DNA of 64,000 nt from NCBI RefSeq assembly GCF_000429625.1, contig NZ_AUCF01000029.1, positions 1-64,000 of the forward strand, read 5' to 3'. Below, one piece after another: positions 34,919 through 43,536 of the stretch. This DNA comes from Azospirillum halopraeferens DSM 3675. Lineage in GTDB: Bacteria > Pseudomonadota > Alphaproteobacteria > Azospirillales > Azospirillaceae. Numbering within the stretch: position 1 is the stretch's first letter; every line of letters begins with the position of its first letter. Under the pieces are notes generated by a model, which saw only the letters and a list, made by a program, of their open reading frames with translations, had not been told where the DNA came from and made no database searches. The translations under genes and the position numbers were made by a program.

Positions 34919-35206
34919 TCAGCCGCCGTAGGGGCAGCCGGGCCGGCCGCACGCCACCGCCGAGCGGGGCGCCACGTAGGCGCCGCACTCCGGGCATTTC
35001 TCCAGGTCCTCGGCCGCGTCGGCGCGGGCGCTGCCCGATCGCGCGGCCGGTCCGGCGGGACCCGCCGGCCGGTGGGGGGCCGGCCGGTCGCCACGCTCGC
35101 GCAGGCGGTCGCGCCCGGCCGCCTCGATCCGCTTCAGCCAGCGCCAGCCGAAGAAGACCAGGACGAACACCAGGATGAGCAGGAGGAGCTTGGAGAACGA
35201 CAGCAT
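34919..35206 (-). CDS. Small membrane-anchored zinc-ribbon protein (PP0621-like)
   Basis: A 95-residue protein. One N-terminal transmembrane helix (LLLLILVFVLVFFGWRWL) is followed by a basic, Pro/Ala-rich linker. A C-terminal four-Cys ribbon reads CPECGAYVAPRSAVACGRPGC. This architecture matches the small PP0621-type proteins common in proteobacteria; the match is by eye. Function unknown. The start ATG 35206 begins the hydrophobic helix. Confidence 0.72.
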   Translation of the reverse strand: MLSFSKLLLLILVFVLVFFGWRWLKRIEAAGRDRLRERGDRPAPHRPAGPAGPAARSGSARADAAEDLEKCPECGAYVAPRSAVACGRPGCPYGG

Positions 35207-35421
35207 GGGCCATGCTTAGGGGTGCGGGCCGCCACGGTCAAGGGGCGAAGCCGGCGGCGGGCGCCGCTTCCGGCCGCAGCGGCTCCCGATTCCCGCCCCG
35301 GCCGGCTGGACAAACCGCCCCGTCGTCCCCACGATTTTCCGGGGCGGGAACGCCCGGGCACGGCGGACCCCCGGCACCCGCCGGGACGTTATCCCGCAAG
35401 GACACCCCGGCAGGAGACATC

Positions 35422-35892
35422 ATGCTGAACCGCATCCGCGCGCTGTTCGAGGACTGGGACGGGACGCCCGAGGACCGGCGCCGCACCACCCACGGCCAGG
35501 ACGAGCTGCAGCTCGCCGCCGCCGCCCTGCTGGTCGAGGCGGCCCGCACCGACAACGGCATCCGCCCCGAGGAACGCGCGCGCATCGTCGCGGTGGTGCG
35601 CCGCCGCTTCTCCCTGAACGACGCCGAGGCGACGGAGCTGATGCACGCCGCCGAGACGGAAACCGAAGGGACGGCGCACCACTACAATTACGTGCGCACC
35701 ATCATCGACCACTGCCCCCCCGAGGAGCGGCTGTGGATCATCGAGATGCTGTGGGAGGTGGCCTACGCCGACGGCCACCTCAACGACCTGGAGGCCAACC
35801 TGCTGCGCCGGCTCGCCGGCATGCTGGCGGTGCCCGACCGGGAGGCGGGCGCCGCCCGCCTGCGGGTCGCGGAGCGCCTGGGCGTTCAGTGA
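35422..35892 (+). CDS. TerB-family protein
   Basis: A 156-residue all-helical protein of the TerB/DjlA-like fold (COG4103). LQLAAAALLVEAARTDNGIRPEERARI and WIIEMLWEVAYADGHLNDLEANLLRRLAGML are the paired helices with acidic metal-binding positions (D-x-N/H) seen in this family. Full TerB proteins are linked to tellurite resistance and stress, but no other ter genes are present. Cytosolic. ATG 35422 follows CAGGAGACATC, a good ribosome site. Confidence 0.85.
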   Translation: MLNRIRALFEDWDGTPEDRRRTTHGQDELQLAAAALLVEAARTDNGIRPEERARIVAVVRRRFSLNDAEATELMHAAETETEGTAHHYNYVRTIIDHCPPEERLWIIEMLWEVAYADGHLNDLEANLLRRLAGMLAVPDREAGAARLRVAERLGVQ

Positions 35893-35920
35893 CCCGCAGG
35901 GTTGGCATTGGGGTGCGGGA

Positions 35921-36649
35921 TCAGAACCAGAACCGCACGCCGGTCACAAAGGACAGGTTGCCCGCGTCCTCCCCATGGGCGCGGGCCAGGTCGGCGGTTT
36001 GTCCGAGCTTGCGCTCCCACACGACCCCGACGTACGGGGCGAACTCCCGCGCGAACTCGTAGCGCAGGCGCAGGCCCAGTTCCACGTCGGTCACACCGCG
36101 GCCGATCTCCCGCTCGTGCACGCGCCGGGATGACAGGTTGACCTCGACCGACGGCTGGAGCACCAGCGACCCGGTGATGAGCAGGTCGTGCTCCGCTTCC
36201 AGACGGGCGCTGAGCGCGCCATCCTCGGCCACGAAGGCGTGGGCGCTCGTTTCGATGAACCACGGCGCGGTGCCCCGCACCCCCAGCACCCCGTAGGTGG
36301 TCTGCGGCCGGGGCCGCAGGTCATGGCGCACACCCGCCTGGACGTCCCAGAACTCCGACACCATGCGGCTGTAGAGAAGGCGGACCTCCGCCTCCTCCAC
36401 GTCGCCGTCCGTGGTCCGGTGTCCTTCGGAATCGAACCACAGCTTGTTCGTGCCATCCCCGATCCAGCCGTGCAGGCGCCAGTCGACGGTGTTCGCACCG
36501 TCGTACCGGCGGTGCTCCAGCCGCTCCACCCGGAGCGTGGCCAGGATCGGCAGCTCTTCGTGGAACCGTTCGGCGTGCTCGGGGCCGGCGGCCCGGACCG
36601 GCGTCGCGGCCAGGACCAGGAGCCCGAGGGCGATCATCACGATCTTCAT
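35921..36649 (-). CDS. copB: Copper resistance outer-membrane protein CopB
   Basis: Outer-membrane beta-barrel of the CopB/PcoB family, 242 residues. Sec signal KIVMIALGLLVLAATPVRA; alternating barrel strands WRLHGWIGDGTNKLWFDSEG, EEAEVRLLYSRMV, FWDVQAGVRHDLRP and LRLRYEFAREFAPYVGVVWE; and the terminal GVRFWF with aromatic last residue. It lacks the Met/His-rich N-terminal stretch of Pseudomonas CopB, so copper storage is less likely than sequestration or transport. Last gene of the leftward copper operon, 20 bases after copA. Start 36649 has GGAAGG nine bases ahead; 36658 would have none. Confidence 0.9.
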   Translation of the reverse strand: MKIVMIALGLLVLAATPVRAAGPEHAERFHEELPILATLRVERLEHRRYDGANTVDWRLHGWIGDGTNKLWFDSEGHRTTDGDVEEAEVRLLYSRMVSEFWDVQAGVRHDLRPRPQTTYGVLGVRGTAPWFIETSAHAFVAEDGALSARLEAEHDLLITGSLVLQPSVEVNLSSRRVHEREIGRGVTDVELGLRLRYEFAREFAPYVGVVWERKLGQTADLARAHGEDAGNLSFVTGVRFWF

Positions 36650-36668
36650 CAGCGGCATCCTTCCAGCA

Positions 36669-38357
36669 TCACAGGCGCGCGGCGCGCGGTTCGACGACGA
36701 AGCGGGCCATCATCCCCGACGCCATGTGGTAGAGCAGGTGGCAATGGAGCGGCCATTCCCCGGGCTCGTTCGCCGTCACCAGCACCGACAGGGTCCGTCC
36801 CGGCGGAACCAGCACCACATGCTTGCGCGGCAGGCGGCCGGTGCGGCCGTTCTCCAGCTCCATGAACATGCCGTGCAGGTGCATGGGGTGGGCCATCATC
36901 GTGGTGTTGATGAAGCGGATGCGCACCCGGTCGCCATAGGCGACGCGGATCGGCTCCCCGTCGTCGAACGCCCTGCCGTTCAGGGTCCAGACGTAGCGGG
37001 ACATCATGCCGGTCAGGCGCAGGTCGATGACGTGCGCGGGCTCGCGCAGGTCCGCGGTGCGGGTCAGGGATTGCAGGTCATCGTAGGCGAGCGCCTTCGC
37101 CCCCGGCGGGGTGGCGGCGTCCGCCCATCCCACCGCCCGTGCGGGGGCCGGGTCGGCATGCCCCGCGGAACCGCCGTGGGCGCCGTGGGCGCCATGGCCC
37201 ATGGCGGCGTGATCCGATCCGCCATGATCCATGTCTCCATGGTCCATCCCGCCATGGTCCATGCCCATGTCCGCCATGGTCAGCACGGTGCGCGGCCGTT
37301 GCTCCGGGATCTCCCCCGCCATGCCCTCCCGCGGGGCGAGGGTGGCGCGGGCATAGCCGGAGCGGTCGATGGGCTCGGCGAACACCGTGTAGGCCCGATC
37401 TTCCCGCGCCAGGACGATGACGTCGTAGGTCTCGCCGACGCCGATCCGGAATTCGTCCACCCGGACGGGCATGACGTCCTGTCCGTCCGCGGCCACGACG
37501 GTCATGGCGAGGCCGGGGATGCGCACGTCGAAGATGCTCATGGCCGAGCCGTTGATGATGCGCAGCCGCACCCGCTCGCCCGGCCGGAAGAGCCCGGTCC
37601 AGTGGTCCCGCACCCCCTTGCCGTTGACCAGGAACCGGTAACCGGTGACGTCGGCGAGATCGGTGGCGTCCATCCGCATCTTACCCCAGGCGAGCCGGTC
37701 GCGCAGGGTGGCGGAGAAGCCGTCGCGCTCCGCGTCGCGGAAGAAGTCGACCAGCGTGCGCCGACCGTTGTTGTAGTAGCCCTCGCTGATCCTGAGCTTG
37801 CGCAGCACCGCGGCCGGCGCCTCGGCGGTGTGGTCGGACAGCAGAACCACATGGTCGCGGTCGGCCCGCACGGGGTCGCGCCCGGCGGGTTCGATGACGA
37901 TGGCGCCGTACATCCCCTCCTGCTCCTGGCCGGCGGAATGGCTGTGGTACCAATAGGTGCCGGCCTGGCGCAGGACGAAGCGGTAGGTGTAGGTCTCCCC
38001 CGGCATGATCGGGGCGAAGCCGTTGAAGCCGGGGGCGCCGTCCATGACGCCCTCCAGCAGCAACCCGTGCCAGTGGATCGAGGTGGGCTCGTCCAGGCGG
38101 TTGGTGACCCGCACCACGACCTCCTCCCCCTCGCGCCAGCGCAGGGTGGGGGCCGGAATGGAGCCGCCGATGGCGATGGCGCGGGTGGTCTCGCCGTCGA
38201 TGGTGATGCGGGTGCGCTCAACCGCCAGGTCGAGCGCCCGGTCGGCCGCGGCAAAGGCATGGCGGCCGGCATGGGCGGTGACGACGCCGGCCAGGCCCGC
38301 CGCCGCCGCGAGCCGGAGTGCCGCGCGGCGGGACAGGGTGTGCGGTTCGCGGTGCAT
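36669..38357 (-). CDS. copA: Multicopper oxidase CopA (copper resistance)
   Basis: Periplasmic Cu(I) oxidase of the CopA/PcoA family, 562 residues. A Tat signal (SRRAALRLAAAAG) exports it folded. All four copper-ligand clusters are visible: HWHGLLLEG, WYHSHSAGQEQEGMYG, HPMHLHGMFMEL and the type-1 site HCHLLYHMASGMM. A Met/His-rich insert between the second and third cupredoxin domains (MGMDHGGMDHGDMDHGG and following) should bind Cu(I) or Ag(I). The gene overlaps or abuts the cupredoxin gene: ATG 38372 overlaps its stop by ATGA, while ATG 38357 has the better ribosome site GAGGA. Confidence 0.95.
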   Translation of the reverse strand: MHREPHTLSRRAALRLAAAAGLAGVVTAHAGRHAFAAADRALDLAVERTRITIDGETTRAIAIGGSIPAPTLRWREGEEVVVRVTNRLDEPTSIHWHGLLLEGVMDGAPGFNGFAPIMPGETYTYRFVLRQAGTYWYHSHSAGQEQEGMYGAIVIEPAGRDPVRADRDHVVLLSDHTAEAPAAVLRKLRISEGYYNNGRRTLVDFFRDAERDGFSATLRDRLAWGKMRMDATDLADVTGYRFLVNGKGVRDHWTGLFRPGERVRLRIINGSAMSIFDVRIPGLAMTVVAADGQDVMPVRVDEFRIGVGETYDVIVLAREDRAYTVFAEPIDRSGYARATLAPREGMAGEIPEQRPRTVLTMADMGMDHGGMDHGDMDHGGSDHAAMGHGAHGAHGGSAGHADPAPARAVGWADAATPPGAKALAYDDLQSLTRTADLREPAHVIDLRLTGMMSRYVWTLNGRAFDDGEPIRVAYGDRVRIRFINTTMMAHPMHLHGMFMELENGRTGRLPRKHVVLVPPGRTLSVLVTANEPGEWPLHCHLLYHMASGMMARFVVEPRAARL

Positions 38358-38368
38358 CGGCGCCGTCC

Positions 38369-38932
38369 TCATCGCCCGATCACCACGGTGCCGACCATTC
38401 CCGCTTCGTAATGGCCGGGCACGTTGCACGCGAACTCCAGGTCCACGGTCTTGTCGAACGTCCAGGCGAAATCGGCGGTCTTGCCCGGCTCCACCAGCAC
38501 GCCGTTGGCGTGGTCGTGGCCCACGCCGTGGTCCATGCCCGGCATGGCGGAATGGTCCATTTTCATGCGCTCGGCGTCGATGCCCGTGGGGGTCAGCATG
38601 CCGTGTTCCATCATCACCGCCATGGTCTTTTGGTGCTCGGCATGCATGGCGGCGGTGCCCAGGCTGAACTCGTGCAGGAAGTCGCCTTTGTTGGTGACGA
38701 CGAAGCGGATCGTCTCGCCCGCCTTCACGCGCAGGGTGTCGGGCGTGAAATGGTTGTCGTGCATCTCCACGCGGATGGTGCGCCGGGCGGCCGACACCGC
38801 GGCGGGCCGGCCGATGGCGGCGGTGTCGTGGGCGTGCGCCTGGCCATGGCCGTGCCCGCCGGCGGCGAACGCGGGGCCGGGGCCGGCCATCAGCAGGGCA
38901 ATGGTGGCGATCAGCAGGGATTTGGGGTGCAT
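38369..38932 (-). CDS. Cupredoxin-domain copper protein (CopI/plastocyanin-like)
   Basis: Secreted blue-copper-type protein, 187 residues. Signal peptide HPKSLLIATIALLMAGPGPAFA, then a His-rich start (GGHGHGQAHAHD) and a cupredoxin domain. The domain carries HDNHFTPDTLRVKAGETIRFVVTN (with ligand His in FLHEF) and the C-terminal copper loop CNVPGHYEAGM (Cys, His, Met). A Met/His insert (MKMDHSAMPGMDHG) lies between. It is the electron or copper partner of CopA in the same operon. Confidence 0.9.
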   Translation of the reverse strand: MHPKSLLIATIALLMAGPGPAFAAGGHGHGQAHAHDTAAIGRPAAVSAARRTIRVEMHDNHFTPDTLRVKAGETIRFVVTNKGDFLHEFSLGTAAMHAEHQKTMAVMMEHGMLTPTGIDAERMKMDHSAMPGMDHGVGHDHANGVLVEPGKTADFAWTFDKTVDLEFACNVPGHYEAGMVGTVVIGR

Positions 38933-39037
38933 GGCTCGTCGATCTCCCCGGCGCGCGCGGGCGCCGGCGCGTCCGGCCGCGCGGGCGGCCGGAAGGTGGT
39001 GCATGGGGGGATGACGGAAGCGGGTCCGTCGGCCGTA

Positions 39038-39430
39038 TCAGGCCGCCGGTTTCGGGGGGCGTCTGAGGGGCGCCACCGGGCGGCCGCGCCCGTCGGGCCC
39101 GCTGGCGGGGAGCAGCACCGCAGCGTCCCACGCGACGGGGCCGACGGTGCCGGACGCCGCGGTCACGGCCGGCTGGATGCAGGCGGCAAGGCAGCATCCC
39201 GCGTGATCGCCGGGCGGCGGCGCGCCGTCGTGCGCGGGGACAGGTCCGGACTCGTGCGCGGGCACCCCGAGGCAGTCGCCGTGATCACCGTGTCCGCCGT
39301 GCCCCCGGTCCTGCTGGACCGGTGCGATGCGGTGCCCATCATGCCACGACGGCGGCACGGCCCACGCGGCACCGCTCTGGGCGAGCAGTGCGGCGACGAC
39401 CGCGACGACGATGATCCGCACGATGCCCAT
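39038..39430 (-). CDS. Small His/Cys-rich secreted protein heading the copper operon
   Basis: A 130-residue protein with an N-terminal hydrophobic signal (VRIIVVAVVAALLAQSGAAWA). A His/Gly/Asp-rich stretch follows (HGGHGDHGDCLG), then HAGCCLAACIQ. It reads like the DUF2946-type proteins that accompany copper genes, but no firm family is assigned. It is about 100 bases upstream of the cupredoxin gene, same strand, so probably the first gene of the copper operon. Metal binding is inferred from composition. GGGAGG lies 13 bases before ATG 39430; the frame is open further upstream. Confidence 0.62.
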   Translation of the reverse strand: MGIVRIIVVAVVAALLAQSGAAWAVPPSWHDGHRIAPVQQDRGHGGHGDHGDCLGVPAHESGPVPAHDGAPPPGDHAGCCLAACIQPAVTAASGTVGPVAWDAAVLLPASGPDGRGRPVAPLRRPPKPAA

Positions 39431-39612
39431 GCCCGCGTTCGGCCTCCCGGCGCACGACCGCCAATCGGTCATCCCGACTGTAGGCAGCCCCCGCGCGGAC
39501 GGCAAGCCCCCGCTTGATCCGGGCGGCCGCCATCCCCATAAGCCGCCATGGGAGCCGCCACCGCCGGATCGGGGGAACAGTCCATGCGCGCACGCCATCG
39601 GGAGACGAGCGA

Positions 39613-40074
39613 ATGACCAGGACCGGCGTGATCGTCCTGCTGGCGCTCGGCGCCGCGGTGCTTGCGGCGGGCGGGGGGCTGCTGCTGGCCTGGCCGCAGG
39701 CCGCCATCGACCCGGCGGACGCCGAACAGGTGGCGCTCGGCCGCGGTGTCTACGCCGATCACTGCGCCGCCTGCCACGGGGCGCAGCTCGAAGGGGAGGC
39801 GGACTGGCAGACCCGCCGGGAGGACGGCCGCATGCCGGCACCGCCCCACGATGCCACGGGCCACACCTGGCACCATCCCGACGAGACGCTGTTCCGCATC
39901 ACCAAGCACGGAATCGAAGCCTTCGCCCCGCCGGGCTACCAAAGCGACATGCCCGCCTTCGCCGATGTCCTGAGCGACACCGAGATCCGCGCCGTGCTGG
40001 CCTTCATCAAGAGCACCTGGCCCGAGGAGATCCGGCGGCGCCACGCCGCCATCCAGGCGCAGGCCGCCCGCTGA
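39613..40074 (+). CDS. Monoheme cytochrome c (membrane-anchored or secreted)
   Basis: A 153-residue cytochrome c. An N-terminal hydrophobic helix (VIVLLALGAAVLAAGGGLLLAW) without an obvious cleavage site may anchor it. The heme site is CAACH near residue 50, preceded by GRGVYADH. The probable axial Met is in YQSDMPAF. The C-terminal helix is IRAVLAFIKSTW. This is the class I pattern found in copper-resistance and oxidase neighbourhoods. It diverges from the copper operon and converges with the S49 peptidase gene. GGAGACGAGCGA supplies the ribosome site. Confidence 0.9.
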   Translation: MTRTGVIVLLALGAAVLAAGGGLLLAWPQAAIDPADAEQVALGRGVYADHCAACHGAQLEGEADWQTRREDGRMPAPPHDATGHTWHHPDETLFRITKHGIEAFAPPGYQSDMPAFADVLSDTEIRAVLAFIKSTWPEEIRRRHAAIQAQAAR

Positions 40075-40080
40075 GGCGCC

Positions 40081-40968
40081 CTATAGGCCGAAGCGGGCCC
40101 ACAGGGCGCGCTCCTCCACCGCGCTCAGCGCCGCGTCCACCAATCCGCCGGCCAGCCCGGCGGTGACGGCGGCGGCGGACGGGGCCGGGGCGGGCAGGCC
40201 GGTGCGCAGGCGCATGCGGCGGAACAGCCCCTTCTCCTCCGCCACCACGCGCAGGCGCACCTTGTCGCCGAAGCGGCCGCGCAGCACGGTGCGCGCGTCG
40301 CCCAGCCCGTCGATCAGGCCGAAGGCCAGGGCGCGGCGGCCGGCCCAGAAGGCGCCGGAGAACAATTCCTCCTCGGTACCCTTGAGGCGGCCGTCGCGGC
40401 GGGTGCGGACCATGGACTTGAAGGCGTCGTGGATGTCCGCCTGGATGCCCTTGAGGTGGGCGACGCCGTCCTCGCGCTCCGGCGAGAAGGGGTCGAGGAG
40501 GACCTTGCGGTCGCCCGCCGTGTGGAGGCGCCGTTCCACCCCGTGCTTCTCGATGAAGGCGTGCAGGCCGAATCCGGCATAGACCACGCCGATGGAGCCG
40601 ACGATGGAGCTTTCGTCGGCGAAGATCTCGTCCGCCGCGCAGGCCAGCCAATAGCCGCCCGATGCCGCCACGTCCTCGCAGAAGGCGAGCACCGGAACCT
40701 TCTTCTCCTGCGACAGGTCGCGGATGCGCCGGGCAATCAACGCCGACTGCACCGGAGACCCGCCGGGGGAGTTGATGACCAGCGCCACCGCCGCCTGGCC
40801 CCCGGGGGCGAAGGCGCGGTCGAGCAGCGGCGCCACATGGGCCAGGGTCAGTCCGCGGCGCAGCGGCCCGACGTCGCCGATGACGCCGTGCAGCCGCACC
40901 ACCGAAACCAGCGGTCCGCGCGTGCGCCAGGGACCGAAGGGAAGCTTGGACAGGAAGGAATCATTCAT
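40081..40968 (-). CDS. S49 family serine peptidase (SppA/SohB type)
   Basis: Membrane-associated signal-peptide or protein-quality peptidase, about 295 residues. This is the short, one-domain class. The nucleophile region is DVAASGGYWLACAADEIFADESSIVGSIGV, with Ser in ASGGYW. The general-base Lys lies further along, as in SohB-type enzymes. LVINSPGGSPVQSALIARRIR is the conserved oxyanion strand. Hydrophobicity at the N-terminus is weak, so membrane attachment is uncertain. It follows trmN6 and the DUF2007 gene in the same direction, a common alphaproteobacterial arrangement. ATG 40968 is preferred over GTG 40974. Confidence 0.92.
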   Translation of the reverse strand: MNDSFLSKLPFGPWRTRGPLVSVVRLHGVIGDVGPLRRGLTLAHVAPLLDRAFAPGGQAAVALVINSPGGSPVQSALIARRIRDLSQEKKVPVLAFCEDVAASGGYWLACAADEIFADESSIVGSIGVVYAGFGLHAFIEKHGVERRLHTAGDRKVLLDPFSPEREDGVAHLKGIQADIHDAFKSMVRTRRDGRLKGTEEELFSGAFWAGRRALAFGLIDGLGDARTVLRGRFGDKVRLRVVAEEKGLFRRMRLRTGLPAPAPSAAAVTAGLAGGLVDAALSAVEERALWARFGL

Positions 40969-41052
40969 GGCCACCCCAACATGGGAACGGCCATGCCGAA
41001 GATCAAAGGTGCGCCGGCCCCATGCCGGGTTCGGAATGTCCCCTGACCGGCA

Positions 41053-41823
41053 TCAGAGGCGCAGCGCCGCGGCGTCGCGCAGCACCGCTTCGGCCTCGGG
41101 CGTGAAGGCGCCGTCGCCGCCGTGCAGGGCCAGCCCCGCCGCCAGCCGCGCCGGGCCGCGGCCGCCGCGCTGGGCGGCGACCAGGATGCGCCGCGCCTCC
41201 TCCCCCGGTGCCGGCCACACCGGGAACAGGACGATGCCGCCGAAGCGGCCGTGCAGCAGGGCCATGATCTCGTCGACCCGGTCGGCGCGGTGGATCAGCG
41301 TCAGGTGCCCGCGCGAGCGCACCATGGCGGCGGCGAAGGCGATCCAGTCGGCCAGCCGCGCCTCCCCCTCCACATGGGCGGCGGCCCTGGCGGCGCCGGG
41401 GGGATGGGTGGCGGCGTCGGCCCGCAGGTAGGGCGGGTTCATCATCACCCGGTCGAAGGAGCCGGGGGCGAGAATCGGCGGCGGCCGCAGCAGGTCGCCG
41501 GCGTACACCAGCACCCGGCCGGTGGCGCCGTTGAGCGCGACATTGTGCCGCGCCAGCTCGGCCGAATCCGTCTCCTTCTCCAGGGCGGTGATTCGGGCGC
41601 CGGGCACGCGGGCCGCCAGGCACAGGGCCGCCGCCCCGGTACCGGTGCCGACGTCCAGCACCCGATCGCCGGTGCGGGCGTCGGTGGCGGCGGCCAGCAG
41701 CACGGGATCAACGGCGGCGCGGTAGCCGTGGCGCGGCTGCACTAGCCGCACCCGCCCGCCCAGCAGCGAATCTTCGGTGTGGAGATGGTCGTGACCGGGA
41801 GAATCGGGGGGAAGGTCGCTCAC
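41053..41823 (-). CDS. tRNA1(Val) adenine-37 N6-methyltransferase-like (TrmN6)
   Basis: SAM-dependent N6-adenine methyltransferase, 256 residues. TEDSLLGGRVRLVQPRHGYRAAVDPVLLAAAT is the family N-terminus. The SAM loop is VLDVGTGTGAAAL, with ALEKE next. The catalytic motif MMNPPYL (NPPY) acts on adenine N6. It starts at GTG 41823, whose GTGA overlaps the DUF2007 stop. The exact tRNA target is by family; some relatives modify other RNAs. Confidence 0.88.
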   Translation of the reverse strand: MSDLPPDSPGHDHLHTEDSLLGGRVRLVQPRHGYRAAVDPVLLAAATDARTGDRVLDVGTGTGAAALCLAARVPGARITALEKETDSAELARHNVALNGATGRVLVYAGDLLRPPPILAPGSFDRVMMNPPYLRADAATHPPGAARAAAHVEGEARLADWIAFAAAMVRSRGHLTLIHRADRVDEIMALLHGRFGGIVLFPVWPAPGEEARRILVAAQRGGRGPARLAAGLALHGGDGAFTPEAEAVLRDAAALRL

Positions 41824-42035
41824 GGCCCGGTCTCCTCGCCGGCGTCCGCCAGCACGCGCCGGGCCCGTTCGGCGTCGTCGTCGGCCACCATCAGGCGGCG
41901 GGGGATGGCGCCGATGGAACCTTCCAGCACGCTGGTGTGGGTGTCCAGCACCACCGCTCCGATCCCGGCGTCGGCCAGCAGGGCGGACAGCCAGGACAAC
42001 CGGACGACGTCGTTCGTGCGCAGGATTTCCGTCAT
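41820..42035 (-). CDS. DUF2007 domain protein
   Basis: A 71-residue protein. LRTNDVVRLSWLSALLADAGIGAVVLDTHTSVLEGSIG and RRLMVADDDAERARRVLADAG are the two halves of the DUF2007 (signal-transducing PII-like fold) domain. Function unknown. First gene of the leftward trio with trmN6 and the S49 peptidase, divergent from ispB. The frame is open to 42125, but the domain starts at ATG 42035. Confidence 0.85.
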   Translation of the reverse strand: MTEILRTNDVVRLSWLSALLADAGIGAVVLDTHTSVLEGSIGAIPRRLMVADDDAERARRVLADAGEETGP

Positions 42036-42143
42036 GGCGAGCCCTTCCCCGTGACGCCCGAGAGCCAGCGGACTTGACCGAGGTGGCGCCACCGGTATGC
42101 TCGCTGCCGGGTACAGCCACGTCAATCATCATTGGAGTCGGCC

Positions 42144-43166
42144 TTGGCGGTCGTCACGAACCTCGATCCGCACCGGCGCAAGTCCTCGACGACGCCGCTC
42201 GACGACCTGACCGCCCTGGTCGCCGACGATCTCCTGGCGGTCAACACCATCATCGTCGACCGCATGCAGTCGCCGGTTGCGCTGATCCCGCAGCTTGCCG
42301 GCTACATCGTCGCCGCCGGCGGCAAGCGGCTGCGCCCGGTCCTGACCCTCGCGGCGGCCCGCCTGTGCGGCTACCGGGGGGAGCATCACCGGCTGCTGGC
42401 CGCGGTGGTGGAGTTCATCCACACGGCCACGCTGCTGCACGACGACGTGGTGGACGAAAGCGACCTGCGCCGCGGCCTGGCCTCGGCCAACGCGGTGTTC
42501 GGCAACAAGGCCAGCGTGCTGGTGGGGGACTTCCTGTTCTCCCGCGCCTTCCAGATGATGGTGGAGGTGAAGTCGCTGGAGGTGCTGGGGATTCTGGCCA
42601 ACGCCTCGGCCGTCATCGCCGAGGGCGAGGTGCTCCAGCTCCAGACCACCAACGACACGCAGACGAGCGAGCAGGCCTATCTGGAGGTCATCAAGGGCAA
42701 GACGGCGGAGCTGTTCGCCGCCGCCTGCCGCGTCGGCGCCGTGGTCGCCGACCGCCCGGCGGCGGAGGAGACGGCGCTCAACGACTACGGCCTGAACCTG
42801 GGCATCGCCTTCCAGCTCGTCGACGACGTGCTGGACTATTCGGCGCGCCAGGCGACCCTGGGCAAGACGGTGGGCGACGACTTCCGCGAGGGCAAGATCA
42901 CCCTGCCCGTGGTCCTCGCCTTCCGCCGCGGCAACGAGGAGGAGCGCGCCTTCTGGCGCCGCACCATGGAGGAGCTGGACCAGCGCGACGGCGACCTGGA
43001 GCGGGCGCAGGAGCTGATGACCCGCCACGGCGCCCTGGCCGACACGGTGGAGCGCGCCCGCCATTACGGCGCCATCGCCCGCGATTCGCTGGGCCTGTTC
43101 CCCGACATGCCGGTCAAGCGCGCCCTGCTGGACGTGGTCGATTTCGTCATCGACCGCGAATTTTGA
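42144..43166 (+). CDS. ispB: Polyprenyl diphosphate synthase (octaprenyl/IspB type)
   Basis: Trans-isoprenyl diphosphate synthase that makes the ubiquinone side chain, about 340 residues. First Asp-rich motif HDDVVDESDLRRG with the GKRLRP and EFIHTATLLHDD context; second motif QLVDDVLDY. KTAELFAAACRVGA is the lid helix. Chain length (C40 or C50) cannot be read reliably. No ATG fits: the likely start is TTG 42144, seven bases after GGAG, with TTG 42132 as alternative. It is followed by a T-rich hairpin and a tRNA gene. Confidence 0.93.
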   Translation: MAVVTNLDPHRRKSSTTPLDDLTALVADDLLAVNTIIVDRMQSPVALIPQLAGYIVAAGGKRLRPVLTLAAARLCGYRGEHHRLLAAVVEFIHTATLLHDDVVDESDLRRGLASANAVFGNKASVLVGDFLFSRAFQMMVEVKSLEVLGILANASAVIAEGEVLQLQTTNDTQTSEQAYLEVIKGKTAELFAAACRVGAVVADRPAAEETALNDYGLNLGIAFQLVDDVLDYSARQATLGKTVGDDFREGKITLPVVLAFRRGNEEERAFWRRTMEELDQRDGDLERAQELMTRHGALADTVERARHYGAIARDSLGLFPDMPVKRALLDVVDFVIDREF

Positions 43167-43185
43167 CGGGCCCGTTTTTTCGGGC
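43167..43185 (+). terminator. Intrinsic terminator of ispB
   Basis: CGGGCCCGTTTTTTCGGGC directly after the stop: a short GC stem (ACGGGCCCGT or GCCCG/CGGGC) with a run of six T. A compact rho-independent form. Confidence 0.65.
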
Positions 43186-43214
43186 TTGCACGCCCCGAAA
43201 CGACCCGCTATATA
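43186..43214 (+). promoter_or_regulatory. Sigma-70 promoter of tRNA-Pro
   Basis: TTGCAC (43186-43191), exactly 17 bases, TATATA (43209-43214). The predicted start is about 43 bases ahead of the tRNA, leaving a short 5' leader for processing. Confidence 0.75.
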
Positions 43215-43263
43215 CGCGGCCTCACCGGGACGGACCACCCAAGACGGTCCGTTCCGGCAGGAC

Positions 43264-43340
43264 CGGAGAGTAGCTCAGCCTGGTAGAGCACTGCTTTCGG
43301 GAGGCAGGGGCCGGAGGTTCGAATCCTCTCTCTCCGACCA
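43264..43340 (+). tRNA. tRNA-Pro (anticodon CGG)
   Basis: Cloverleaf of 77 bases with encoded CCA. Acceptor CGGAGAG/CTCTCCG, D arm GCTCAGCCTGGTAGAGC, anticodon stem CTGCT/GGCAG with loop TTCGGGA (anticodon CGG, reading CCG), T arm GGAGGTTCGAATCCTCT, discriminator A. CCG is a heavily used proline codon in this GC-rich genome. Confidence 0.97.
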
Positions 43341-43346
43341 GTAAGA

Positions 43347-43380
43347 TCAAGGGCCTCCGGGGTAACCCGGAGGCCCTTGA
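43347..43380 (+). terminator. Intrinsic terminator of tRNA-Pro
   Basis: Perfect 15-bp stem TCAAGGGCCTCCGGG / CCCGGAGGCCCTTGA with a GTAA loop, followed by TGCTTTT. It starts six bases after the tRNA CCA end. Confidence 0.85.
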
Positions 43381-43536
43381 TGCTTTTCGGCACGGCTGCC
43401 GGCGCCGGCACTTATGCGCGGTCAGGACCATCCTGACCGCTGCGTTCAAACGCCACGCAGGCTTCGGCCCTATCGGGCGTGGCCGCCGTCGCGGCAGATA
43501 CCGGGTTCTGACGTCAGGACTGACCGAACCCGGCAT

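Noticed and set aside
35422-35892. Tellurite-resistance operon
   Set aside because: Only one TerB-like gene; no terA, terC, terD or terZ nearby.
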